DNA from: Scylla paramamosain
Taxonomy: Eukaryota > Arthropoda > Malacostraca > Decapoda > Portunidae
Direction: 5' to 3'
NCBI RefSeq assembly: GCF_035594125.1
Contig: NC_087192.1
Span: 12,119,501-12,183,500 of the forward strand
DNA: 64,000 nucleotides
The notes under the pieces were generated by a model. It was given only the letters and a program-made list of their open reading frames with translations. It did no database searches and was not told the origin of the DNA. Shown here piece after piece: positions 26,345-37,849 of the stretch; positions within the stretch are counted from its first letter, which is position 1, and each line of letters opens with the position of its first letter. A program made the translations under genes and the position numbers.

Positions 26345-26995
26345 TGCATTATTCTCTTAACTAGTTTACTGTACTCCATTCTCTCCAAATGTCCAAATCA
26401 TCTTAACACATACTAATCTGTTCATCCAGCACTAATTCTTCTTTTTATCTCCTCATTTCTTATCCTGTCCTATGTTAATCTTCAACGCTTTGTTTCCATT
26501 ACACTTACCTATTTCTTCTACACTACTCATGTTTCATGTTTCAGCACCATACAGCTCAGTGGGCATAACTATTCCCTCATATAACCTTACTTTACAATCA
26601 TAACCATTGTCTCATGTTTTAGGATCTTTCTCAGTCTACCAAATACTTTTCCTGCTTGTTTCACCCAGCACTTTACCTCTGTCTCAACTTTTCTGTCCAC
26701 TGGATCCTGATCCTAATTACTAGAAACAATCCACTTCTTCCAGCTATTCTCCATTAAATCTTACATCCACTCTCTTACTACTTATCTCTCTTGAGTATTT
26801 CATTATTTTATTTTTACTAACATTAGCTGTCTGCTTCCTCCTACACAAATACACCCTAACTCCTCCACCAGTCCTTTCAACCCCCTCTCTGAATCAGCCA
26901 CCAGATCTGTATCACCAACAAATAGTAGCTGAGTCAGATACCATACCATTTCCTCCCCACTAATTAATCTCAGGCCTCTACCTAACACTTTACTT
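26345..26995 (-). pseudogene. LINE-C reverse transcriptase C-terminal fragment
   Basis: The minus strand reads LGRGLRLISGEEMVW, then QLLFVGDTDLVADSERGL. The catalytic FADD block has become FVGD, which would be inactive. The following ~450 bases hold more C-terminal sequence in broken frames. The wording continues directly from where LINE-C fragment 1 (10395-10790) stops, so both are parts of one family. Confidence 0.65.
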
Positions 26996-27162
26996 TACTT
27001 ACTTTACTTACTTTATCACACCATCCATAATTAAAAAAAAAATAAATAAATAAAAATACAAAAATCAGTATAAGTTAACACTAGTTCATAACTGGCAGCT
27101 AAAATAAATCTTTGCACACATAGTAAGATAGATTTTATTACTTTTAGGAAACATTAAAAAAT

Positions 27163-28440
27163 GTGTGTGTGTGTGTGTGTGTATGTGTGTGTGTGTATCA
27201 CCTGGTTTATTTACTTAGTTGTAATTTAAAGTGCCTGAGCTACACTCATGTGGTCCTATCTCCATATTTACACTTGTCCAGTTTTTCCTTGAAGTTGTGC
27301 ACACTTGTTACCAATACTACATCCTCACTGAGCTTGTTCCAAATTTCTGTATTTCTCTGTGGGAAACTATATTTCTTTATGTTACTCAAGCATCTTCCTT
27401 TTCCTAGTTATTTGCTGTGTCTTCATGTATATATAGTATTTCCTACTTCATATTCATTCATGTCTCTTTTTATCTATATTCCCCTCATTCCTTCTACTTT
27501 TGCCAATTTTCCTGTTCTTTGTAACACATGTTCCACTGTTGTTTGTGAAATGAATCTTGTTTTCATTGATCTTGTTCCATTTTTGTCGTACTTTCCAATC
27601 CTATAAACCCCTTCAATTTGTTCAACTATATCCTCTCCTTCCCCTGCCACTTCTGCTATAATTTCCTAAGCCCTTTTCACCTCTTCCTTCTCTCTAGCTA
27701 TTTTCATGGGTAGGTTCTTCTCCTTGACCCCAAATACCACCACAAACATCCTTCTCTGTATAGTGTCTCTCGCAAGATTACTTTTTTCCTTTATTATTTA
27801 AATCACTTATTGAGTTCCAGCTGCTGTTACCTTATTATCTCCTCCATACTCACCTTTTGTTGTTTTTCTTTCTCTTCTTTCCAACTTTTGACTTCTTCTG
27901 TCACTAATTCTTTTACTTTTCCAACCTTAATTTATCTCTTGTAAAGCTTTCTTTAACTCCATCTTCTCTTTCTTGAGTTTCTTTATTTCTTCACAGTACT
28001 TCTTGTTTAAGTCCACTATTTTTGTCACCTCTTCTCTCAGTTTATTTTTCCAACCTTAATTTCTCTCTTGTAAAGCTTTCTTTAACTCCTTCTCTTTCTT
28101 GAGTTTCTTGATTTCTTCACAGTATTTTTTGTTTAAGTCCACTATTTTTGTCACCTCTTCTCTCAGTTCTTTGTTATCTTTTTCTCTTTCCATTTCTCTC
28201 TTCTTCATCTCTATCATATCATTCAATATCTTTTTACATTGTCACCTCTCTGTCTTCCTTCCACGTCTTTATTATTGCTGCTAAGTTACGTATTTCTTTT
28301 CATATTTTCACATTTTCTTCTTAAATTTTCCACATTCATTTATTTGTATGGGCTACACTGAGGTCCTCTTCCTTGAATCCTTAAAAAACATTTACCCTGC
28401 CGGCTGCCATCTTCCCTATTGATATCAATGACAATGTTTA
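27163..28440 (-). mobile_element. LINE-A internally deleted copy (ORF1 plus 3' end, no EN/RT)
   Basis: On the minus strand an ORF1 start (MAAGRVNVF) near 28410 leads into a Lys/Glu-rich coiled-coil region with stops. It ends with RIGKYDKNGTRSMKTR and IKRDMNEYE, the ORF1 C-terminal block. The sequence then jumps straight to the end of ORF2 (NIKKYSFPQRN, SVHNFKEKLDKC) and the 3' UTR, bounded by (GT)n. The roughly 2.5 kb encoding endonuclease and reverse transcriptase is missing. The copy is in the same orientation as ADAM17. Confidence 0.75.
27921..28170 (-). repeat. ~127-bp tandem duplication in LINE-A ORF1
   Basis: 'ccaaccttaattt' at 27921 recurs at 28050, and 'tcacctcttctctcag' at 28025 recurs at 28151. 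The two copies cover coiled-coil coding sequence and differ by a few substitutions and a small indel. Confidence 0.85.
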
Positions 28441-28520
28441 TTACTATCCTATTTCACTGTTTTGGCCACTTCCCAATTTACACTTCACTTTCCCTGCACT
28501 CACACATCACACAGTTCCCT

Positions 28521-28640
28521 ATTATGGAGACAGGACTCAAACTCGGCCCCCCTGTGCAACCAAAACCTAGGTAGATCCTTAGAGCTGCTATGGATGCGTC
28601 TGATCAGCTGGGCAGCGCACGCACGCATGTGTTTTATTAT
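28521..28640 (-). repeat. SINE-like dispersed repeat, copy 2
   Basis: Partner of 1-101: tatggagacaggactcaa at the left, ctgatcagctggg at the right. The minus strand has a B-box-like gagtttgagtcctgtctcc. As in copy 1, a LINE-A 3' end in minus orientation lies directly to its right. Confidence 0.5.
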
Positions 28641-28649
28641 TATCATTAC

Positions 28650-28930
28650 TTAATTGTGACACATAACAAAGGAGTTAGACTCACACTATCCTATCTCCAT
28701 AATCTACTAGTAAGAATTTTTCTTTAAAGTTATAAAACTTCTCGCATGGCTAAGTCCCACATCCTGATTATTCTAGGCTTCTATACTTTGTGGAGAAAAG
28801 CTGTGCTTCTTGATATCACTACAAGAAGCTTTCTTCTGTGTCTTTCATGTCTATTTTTTTCCACTCACACAGGTCCTCTCTATCTAATTGCTCCATTCCT
28901 TTCATCACTCTGTAATCACACTACATGTCA
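28650..28930 (-). mobile_element. LINE-A 3' end fragment
   Basis: In reverse complement it carries the decayed C-terminal ORF2 block and 3' UTR (ttgtgacacataacaaagg... in place of the AGGTAAATA end). It is more diverged than the other LINE-A ends. A (CT)n array follows at 28935-28961. Confidence 0.5.
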
Positions 28931-29055
28931 GTTTACTCTCTCTCTCTCTCTCTCTCTCTCTTCCTTTCTCATTTTATTTAACTGGTCTCTCAAATAAGTA
29001 CCATTTTGGTTGCTGCTTTCTGTAGAATCTCTACAATCCTAGAAACTATTACCAA

Positions 29056-29058
<3 letters not shown>

Positions 29059-29137
<79 letters not shown>
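29059..29137. repeat. (TA)n microsatellite
   Basis: About 39 TA units, at the border of a U repeat. Confidence 0.95.
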
Positions 29138-29140
<3 letters not shown>

Positions 29141-30290
29141 GACCAGGTTCAGCTCCCTTCACAGCTGCCATAACACTTGGAGTCAGCTTTCCCTAGGCTA
29201 GCTCCTCACCTAGTGTGGACATAAACACAATGAATTCAGGTACCTGCTGGTTGTTGACAACTATTACATATCTGAGGCTGCCACTCTATTTAACCCACTA
29301 ACAGAGAAGGGAGTATAAGAAACATCAACTTAATTTTCCAAGCTGGAAAGAATTAATTAGCCACAGTATAGATGACACACTTCCAGATTGAGGGTAACAC
29401 CCCTATTGGACAACTGTCCACAATAACAAAACCACCCACTGTCCCACAGAAACATTACCCACACACTGGCCAGATAACAGCCATTTCCAATCCTCTACAA
29501 GACAGATTCTCACCCCCTATAAAATCTGCAGAAAACAGTTGTAGCCTAGCAGAAAGATAATTCAATCCTCTGAGCTGGACCATTCATGGCAATGGGCCAC
29601 AATAACAAACATATAACAAACCCACAACACACAACCCACAACAATACACTGCACTTAGGCAGAAAGGGGGAGAGGACAGGAACCTGCTCCCATCAATACT
29701 TTGTACAAGGGCACAACAGACACCAGACAAACTAGGACTGCTTGTGGAGTCACCCTCCACCAGCAGGAGCAGCAGAAAACTAAGGAGGCCCACATGCCAC
29801 ACAGCCCACACTCAAATCTAGACCTTCCATAAGGTCAAGATACTAAGCAACATAATCTAGACCTCCCATTGAGTCAAAATACTAACCAATATAACAAGGC
29901 ACCACACCAGTATTCCACACATAGATATAAATCAACAATATCTTCCCTTAACACACCTCTCTCTATGCCACCTCTCTTTATAATGTCTGCTCTGCTACTG
30001 AAGCTGAGCTTGTAGGAGAATCCATTAAATTTGTCCCTAACACAGACACAGGATGGGAGCCTGAGAGGGAAGGAAGAGAAAGGGAAGTGGAGATCTGGGG
30101 AATGAGAAGTCCAGCCACTCCCCCACTCTTGCTCACTGAGTCTCGCTCTACACAAACATTAAGTTTCAAAAAATACTATATACTTACTAGAGGCACTGGA
30201 TGAAAACTTTACTAGAGGCACTGGGTGAAAACTAATTACTTCATTAGAGAGAGCAACTCTTCAACTATTTTTTTCTATTAATTTCAACTC
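29138..30290 (-). repeat. Dispersed repeat U, minus copy
   Basis: The reverse complement follows the order of the 24870-26330 copy: the 'ggttcagctcccttcacagc' end at 29143, the 'ctgctggttgttgac' block, 'ccagtattcc...tagatataaatcaac' near 29910, and 'gcaactctt' near 30250. No protein was recognised. Confidence 0.65.
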
Positions 30291-30539
30291 TTAAGAAGGA
30301 ATGGTAGTGGGAGAAACTGAATGGGAAGATCAACTTCTCATCCATGTAAAATTTACATTAAACACAGTGACTCTGACCTGTCAGCAACACATCCCTTCCC
30401 TCTCACTCTCTCTCGTTCTCCTCCTCCGTTTTCTTCATCTTTCTCCTTCCCACTTATCTGTTCTCTACTTCACTGTACATAGCACTAAAGTCAATTCATG
30501 AGTTTGTTTGTCATGGTTATAAATGAATAAATAAATTAA

Positions 30540-31700
30540 ACTAACACTCACCACCCCTCTAGTACTTTGTAGTGGCTCTTGATGCAGTCCTTTAGCCTTA
30601 GCCTCTTGGGGATGAAGTCTACAAAGTTCTGGAGTTGCTAAACTGGAAAAGTAATCCAAATATCCCTGAAGACAGCCTCCAGCTTGGGAAGAAATGATGT
30701 GTTGGTGTTTCAAAGGTGACGTTTTATCAGTGCCCACAAGTTCTCAATGGGGTTAGAGTCAGAACTGTTGTCTGGCTAGTCTTTAATGTGCTTAATTTTA
30801 CAGTCCTGCAGTTACTGCACAACTAATTTAGCAGTATGGCATGGTGCACTGTCTTGCATGAAAATGTCTGCCTGCATATCCTCGAATAATTGTGGCAGAT
30901 GGTCACACAAAATATACAGATAATTATTTTGGTTCAATTTTTCAGTTGCCAGTAAAACAACAAGTTCACCAACACCGTAATAGGTGAAACATCTCCATAC
31001 CATAAGCAATGCAGGGTGTTTCACCGTCTTTTCTGTGTACCTTGCTGCATGGGGGTCAGAGTCAGGCTTGCGATACACTCTTCCCCAACTGCTTCCAGTG
31101 ATTGAAAATATTGCCTCATCACACCACAGTACTTTCCTCCACAGCTCCAGATCTCATTCTTGATATTTCTTTGCAAAATTCACTCTCTTTTTTTTGCTGG
31201 CTGGCTATGAGGAAGGGTTTCTTGCGGGCATGATAACTGAAACTGCAGCCTATCATGGAAGCACTGCTGCACACTCCTCACAGAGACCTTATCCAACAGC
31301 AACAGGTGCTTTTCCTTTAATTCACATGCTGTCACATGGGAATTGGTAGATACTTGTCTTCCAATAAGTTTCTGAATCTTGGCCTACCAGACCTGGAATA
31401 AGGGGTCAGCAGGTCCTTCCACCTTCATCAAGAAACCTCTTAACGAGTTTCTGACACACACGCACACTGATGCCAGTCTGGTCAGAAATATTCTTCACTG
31501 ACTGGCCAGACTTGTGCAATGATATCACTGCTACTGTATCCTCTCTACTTGTTAATCTTCTGGCCATCAGGAAAAATACAGCAAAGGTCAATAGTGACAA
31601 AAAGAGGTTAAAAATGGCCAGATTAGCAAGGGATGATATAATAACAATTGCACTAACGAAGGAAAGCAGGCAACTAGCTTCGTCTGCCTGCACGGATAGT
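30540..31700 (-). pseudogene. Tc1-like transposase pseudogene
   Basis: Minus-strand pieces in order: an N-terminal helix-turn-helix region (RRLTSREDTVAVISLHKSG, then GISVRVCQKLVKRFL) at 31575-31420; the first catalytic Asp region LWCDEAIFS near 31115; VWRCFTYYGVGEL and DIFMQDSAPCHTAKLV (second Asp) at 31000-30815; and NPIENLWALIKRHL (the final acidic residue) near 30730. Spacing and wording are those of Tc1 transposases, DD34E type. Several stops and frameshifts separate the pieces, and a linker block is unreadable, so it is inactive. TIRs could not be located. Confidence 0.85.
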
Positions 31701-31836
31701 GTTGCTAAGACATCAGAGTTATCAATCAGAGCAAATTAACTTATTGCGCTATGTCAATACTCCTTCTCTCAGACATGAAACACTTTAAGTGAAAAGTTAG
31801 TTCACCACTGGCAGGGCAAACTAACTTTCCATGCAG

Positions 31837-31948
<112 letters not shown>

Positions 31949-32025
31949 TTTTTTTCCTAAAAAATCACTATATAAATAAATAAATAAATAAAGTGCCTTG
32001 TAGGCAGGCAAACATGCATATTTAC

Positions 32026-32155
32026 CTGTAGTTTCATTTCCTTCCTTGATGTAGTCACACATGGGCTTCTTATCCTCCCAGCTGTACTTCACATCTGAGC
32101 CTCGGTAAACCACCATGGAGTCCTCACTGGTGTCTGGTGTGTGTCTCCAGGATGG
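32026..32155 (-). CDS. ADAM17: ADAM17/TACE-like metalloprotease, internal exon (cysteine-switch region)
   Basis: The exon reads PSWRHTPDTSEDSMVVYRGS, then DVKYSWEDKKPMCDYIKEGN, ending in ETT plus one base. Vertebrate ADAM17 has PLWRF...MLVYKSEDI and PKVCGYLK in the same order, where that Cys is the prodomain cysteine switch that holds the active-site zinc. Here the Cys is kept but the usual following Gly is Asp (MCDY). On the minus strand the acceptor is tatcttggtag before CCA (phase 0) and the donor is actacag followed by gtaaat (phase 1). Both phases fit the flanking exons. The exon is 130 bp, so skipping it would break the frame. It is bracketed by (TA)n arrays at 31841-31946 and 32485-32624. 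Confidence 0.9.
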
Positions 32156-32481
32156 CTACCAAGATAGATAATATTACATAAATATTTAAGTCCAATAATC
32201 AGCTACAGTTTATAGAATGGTAAAATAAAAAAACATGAGTCACTAACTCAGGCCAGAAAACATGTCTTCAGTCATCTACTAATTCAACAATTTGAACTTT
32301 TTTATATGATCAATATGCTGCAGCACTGATGGGTTAAGTTGGTGCCAATGACAACAGTAATGATTATAGTCACTAAAACATTTTTTTCTTAAAAAAATTA
32401 GTATCCAGCATTTCAAATGATATGCAAGTGACAATGTTACAATTATTACCAGGCCATGGGACTTAAGCAATTTTTCAGAAG

Positions 32482-32646
<165 letters not shown>

Positions 32647-34082
32647 CCAGATCTAGAAATAACCTTGTGAAGGGGAGTTGATTGATCATACATCAACTGT
32701 TATGTAATCCACCTTGCTTGCCAGCCAGTATTCAAGCAAACCAAACTGGTGCACTAGAGTTTTTTGTACAAAGATAGCAATTACATTAGACAAATATTGT
32801 AGAATACAAAAACTAGCTTGTGAAGTATTCAGTTGTGGAAAATCAAATATCAAGCAGACTCAAGCAACAATTTGTTGCACCACAGAGGAAGGCCTGGCAG
32901 GACTACAAAGATTTTGCCTAAGATACTCTATATCATCAGGTGTCAGGTTCATGCAAATCCCTATGTCATAGTACAGAACTACAGGAAATTATCTCTAGTC
33001 TTCTTGATACTGTGACTACTAAGATAGATAATCTGGCTAAGACTGCATGATGTGTTGTACTTTCACTAGTGATGACCAAGAAAAACAACTATGCTCACAG
33101 AAAGACAAATAATATCTCATATTAATTTCTACAAACAGTGCTTTCAATGAGGTTCAGAAAAAGAGGAAAAGATGCTGTGGAATGATGAGGGTATATTTGC
33201 ACTCATTGAAAACAAAAGGACACATCCACTAGCAGTCAGACAGTGATCCATTCAACACAAAATTTATGAATGAGACCACAATGACTATTATGACTGTCAA
33301 GTGCCAGAGAGATACCACTGTTATGCAAAATTGACCATCCCATCAAAATAAGCCAAGGAGAAAAATTTTCCTATGTTAATGTGCTTTTCCTCATTCACTA
33401 CTCCACTTTGCATGTTTTCTTTATTATAAATCTATCCATTCTCTATTTTTCACAACATAACTACAATTTATAGACAAATAAAGAAACAAAAGAAAGAAGC
33501 AAAACATTTAATCCATACTAATGTGTTTCTTTTATCTCAATTACTCCATTTGCTTAATGTGACCAAATTTTTTTTTTACTCCATTTACTTAATGTGACCA
33601 GATTCTTTGGAGCTAAAAGTGGGACATTCCCAAGATAAAGTGCTAACCTCAAGGAATGCAGAACTCAAGGTATTGAAAACACAGAAAAATCACTTATTCA
33701 TTATGGCCAGTGAAAAAAGCTACCTTTTTTTTCCTCCATTTTACTTCCTTATCTCAAAATAAATGTAAAATAAAGTACCTCAAAATAAAGTACCAAATAT
33801 GTTTTGAAAGCTTAGCACCATCTCATGTTTTTACTTGCTTGTCTCCCATGATATACAAATATCAGTCAAATGCACACAAAGCCTACACTGCAACCTGTAA
33901 TTCAGTTTTCTTTTTTCTCCAGTGAAAACTTCAAAAGATCCTCTTTCCTTTGATGTGCTGCCCTCTGACATGTTTGTCCAAAATGTAAACAAACAAACCA
34001 AACTTTCCTAGAGATGGGATAACTATACTCAAGGTACTGTTTCTCTCCTCCCTATTTACAACCAAGGTATTCCTGGGTCTTC
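32647..34082 (-). other. Intron, mostly unique-looking
   Basis: AT-rich intron. At 33538-33607 a ~36-base block (actccattt.cttaatgtga) is tandemly duplicated with few differences, and at 33765-33795 'caaaataaagtac' is repeated. No gene seen on either strand. Confidence 0.55.
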
Positions 34083-34302
<220 letters not shown>

Positions 34303-34689
34303 CCGACTTAGGCAGGGTAGGCGGGGTTTACTATATGCATATGTGTGACACCAATAGTAGGTAAATGTGACTGATACTTGTCAAAGCAGCATAAAGCTTG
34401 CGGTGATAATGAGCGAAACTCAGGATGGTAAGAATTTAGGACTAAGTGCAAAACTCGAGGATCACAAAACTCTGATAGTGTGAAACTCGAGAGGGTAGTG
34501 TACTTCCCTTCTCAACCCCTCCAGACTCTCATGTACTGCCACACTCCATTGCCATGACCTCCCTCTTTCACTGTGTTACACATTCCACCTTCTTATATTT
34601 CACTCATTTCCCTTTTCCTAACTTTCCCACTCCCAACATTTCCATCACAATGAACTATCTAAAGACAAAAGATTAAAAAGATTAAAAGT

Positions 34690-35282
34690 CAAAGATTAGA
34701 AGACATAGCAAAAGCTGCCGTTTATTACTTACTAATTTATAGTGTCTATAAATATCTACTTTGTGTTCATATATTTGGAAGAGAGACACAGAGTGCAAGA
34801 CTGTAATTCAATCTTTAAAATAAGATAAATGTGATTCCATTGAAAAGCCTTGTTGTAAACAAACAGTTTTCAGTGCTTAGGAGTAATCTCAAGCTACTCT
34901 CGATGACCCCCCAACATCATCAATACAGCACAGCTACATTTTTCCAGTAGCTTTTCTCAGCAGCAAGATGTCTGTGTCCCTCTGTAAGGCTTCCCTCACT
35001 AGATCAGTCTAAACAGTATCTTCTCATGAGTTCTGTGTCACTAAGTTCATTCAATATATCCTTTCTTTATAAACAATTTGTGAGCTGGAGATGTTGTGAA
35101 GCAACCATCTTGGCTGTGGGAGTGTCTGTCATAAGCCACTAAGACAGTGTAGACTGGTGTCTAGGAATGGATTAATCCATTTTACATTGATTCCTATTGA
35201 GAAAATAGTTTTGGTTTTCGAACATTTCAGATTTCGAACAGCATCCAGAAACGAATTAAGTTCAATAACCGAGGTTCCACTG
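34690..35282 (-). mobile_element. TA-flanked TIR element (third copy), one end missing
   Basis: The right end reads ccgaggttccactg followed by TA. The interior matches 1087-1855 and 5258-6813, inverted relative to the first. It holds the uninterrupted MITE target site ctctgtaaggcttccc (TAA at 34985-34987). The other terminus is lost near 34690. The Harbinger coding fragment is present only as a deleted remnant. Confidence 0.75.
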
Positions 35283-35283
35283 T

Positions 35284-36365
35284 AAACCTCTCTTCACCAG
35301 GAACATCTCCCCATCACACAGAGCCTTCCTGCACCACAGCACATCACCATGCCCCGAAATCTTTTCTTCATTTTCTAACCATAGATTTTGCCTTAGCTCA
35401 CATACAGAATACACAAAATTTATTTTCATTATCTGTTACTAAAATATCATCCAGGAATAAGTAGACAAGTAATATATTCTCATATTGAAAATTCTATTTT
35501 ACCCCATAAGTGGAGACTTTCAAGTTACAATACACCCCACTGTTTAAGGATTAAGGACCCATCCTAGGCCTGCAGGAGAGTGTGGGGACAGTGACGGTGC
35601 AACCCTCCAGCCCCTCCCACTGAACAAGAGGTCAGAAAGAAAATTTTGATAACTCACTAGACACTGCCACAGAAACCACACTTTTTTCCCCAAAAGAGGT
35701 CCCTTGCATGGTGGTGTCCAGGACATGGTGGAGAGCAAGTACATTTTCCTTTAGTTACAGAATTTTAATAAACCACTACACACAATTCACCAGATATTGT
35801 CATGGAAGAAGGAGCCCTTATCCCTCTGTTCAGGACCCCTCTGATGGCAGTATCTGGTGGATGGTGTATGCACTGTGTTCTCTTGTTAACGATGGCCTCT
35901 TGCTGGGTGTGAGGGACTGGAAGTGGTCAATCATATCTGAAGGAGGAGGTAAAGGAAGAGCAGGACTGAGTCCTAGGTGGAGCCACGCAAATACCATCCC
36001 CTCTAGTACACTCCCCCTGTCTTCCATGGGTTGGAATAAATTTTGGTTTCAAAGAATCCAAAACAACATTTAGCTTTGCACTGAATAATAAATCATTGGT
36101 TGACAAGTGAGAAAATTTGTTCATCATTGAGGTCATGGGAGGGGACCTTGTACCTCTGAATGCCCTGCATTAACTGAGTGTCTCCCAATGCCAGTGATTT
36201 ATTTAGGGTAATGACTTCAGCTTGCTTGCTATACCTATATGAGGCAAGTAAGAAAGGAATAAAACTTAAACAATATATGTAATTTTTAAATACAGGCATC
36301 ACAAAACACTTACTGATAACTTGCTAGAATCAATGTGAAACAGGACAACCACCTGCCCCACCATC

Positions 36366-36367
<2 letters not shown>
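35284..36367 (-). other. Intron, nothing recognised
   Basis: Moderately AT-rich intron with no recognised repeat or gene. Several 60- to 120-codon ORFs here lack any family resemblance. Confidence 0.5.
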
Positions 36368-36454
<87 letters not shown>

Positions 36455-36473
36455 CACACACACACACACACAC
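36368..36473. repeat. (CT)n followed by (CA)n
   Basis: (CT)n at 36368-36448 and (CA)n at 36451-36473. Confidence 0.95.
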
Positions 36474-37149
36474 AGAGACAGACACAGATGAGGAGTAGAT
36501 TACAAAGTCCATACACAGCTGATGAAATAGTAAAGTTTGATAAGGTATCAGTTTTGTATCTGAAGTGGAACAATCACAAAAAAGCGGGACAAACATTAAA
36601 AAAGCGGGACATTTTGCTAGAAGCGGGACAAACATTGAAAAGTGGGATTGTCCCACCTAAAATTGGGACTCTGGTTACCTTACATTTGCTCCATACTTCA
36701 TTACACATTCACAGCCAATACAAGAGCACTATTGTGTCAATACAACTCCACACAGACAATAACACTACATAAAATCTCAGCATGAAAAAAGTCTCAAAAC
36801 TTATTTCTTTCTTCTACTCATGAATTTTATGCATTATTGACATCTGTATCTGGTTATTTTAACAAAAATAGTGTTGTGATGCTGTCTATAGAGTATGCTG
36901 AAATTGATATGGGACAAGTAAAATAAAGTAAATTATTAAAAGGAACCACATCAACATGAAATGCACATTCCTCATTTTTCCTTGTTACTTGTATAGCAAG
37001 ATGGAAAATGTGCTAATGTGAATCACATCTAACATGGGGGATCAGCTTGGTAATGAGGGGAACTCAAAACCCTAACATGGAGATGGGCTGCAACAAGCTA
37101 CAGAGAAGTTTGTATCACAGGGTGAGGTAACACTAACACGGATAGAGCC
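36474..37149 (-). other. Intron with a short clustered repeat
   Basis: 'aaaaagcgggacaaacatt' and variants occur three to four times at 36580-36650, a small decayed tandem cluster. Otherwise unremarkable AT-rich intron. Confidence 0.5.
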
Positions 37150-37470
37150 TGCAGGCCATCACCACTGCCACCCATGCAACCCCTGCCATCTGCAGTGATG
37201 CCAGTTTAGCAACTAGCTGGGTGGAGGGAGCAAGCCAAGCCCACTGCCACCCACAATGATGCAAATTTGGCAAATGGCCGTATAGGAGGGAGTGGGCCAC
37301 TGCTGCCACCTACAGTTATGTTAGTTTAGAGATTGATAGTGGTTAGGGAGCAGGCCATCAACACCACTGCCACCAATACTAATTTAAGAGACTGACAGGA
37401 GTGAGCTGGGGAATGAAGTGGGCCACAGCAGTTCCCACTACCCACAGTGATACCAGTTTGGCAACTACTC
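37150..37470. repeat. Degenerate tandem repeat, ~80-bp units
   Basis: 'ccactgccaccca', '...tttgcaactagctggg' and '...ggagggagcaggcca' recur about four times with heavy drift. Confidence 0.6.
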
Positions 37471-37599
37471 TGTGCTTGTGTTCTTGGTATCTGTATAATT
37501 CTCTCACAATCTGCAGCAGTGAACTCACCCCAGCTTACACCAATAGAAAACTATTCTTTATTATCTACATGTAGTGATGAAGTCCATAGCTTTCCATCC

Positions 37600-37832
37600 A
37601 AATAACAGGATGAGTTTTTTGAGGGGTTTTTATGTCTGGGTTCCCCTAATTTTACCAGGGCTAGGATGGTGCCTCCTAATGAAGGGCTTTAGTGCTGTCT
37701 TTGGGAACTGTTATCCTGAGTGGATGCATTTCTTAAGCTTGAACCATGCCAAGGATTCAAATCTGTGCACCTAAAGAACTCTTGGCCCCCCATGCACAGG
37801 TAGTACCACTATACCACAGCAGCAAACTGAGG
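37600..37832 (-). mobile_element. Candidate tRNA-derived SINE
   Basis: On the minus strand the head reads gtggtatagtggtactacct (tRNA-like with an A-box resemblance). About 45 bases later comes cagatttgaatccttgg, close to a B box. A non-tRNA body of about 150 bases follows. Head order and spacing fit an RNA polymerase III promoter. There is no second copy in the window, so the family is not proven. Confidence 0.55.
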
Positions 37833-37849
37833 AAGATACGAGATGATGT

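Noticed and set aside
35544..36302. Small ORFs in intron at 35.5-36.3 kb
   Set aside because: No family resemblance, splice context or coding pattern. Length is as expected by chance.
37600..37832. A functional tRNA gene
   Set aside because: A- and B-box-like motifs are present, but the sequence does not fold into a clean cloverleaf by eye. SINE is more likely.
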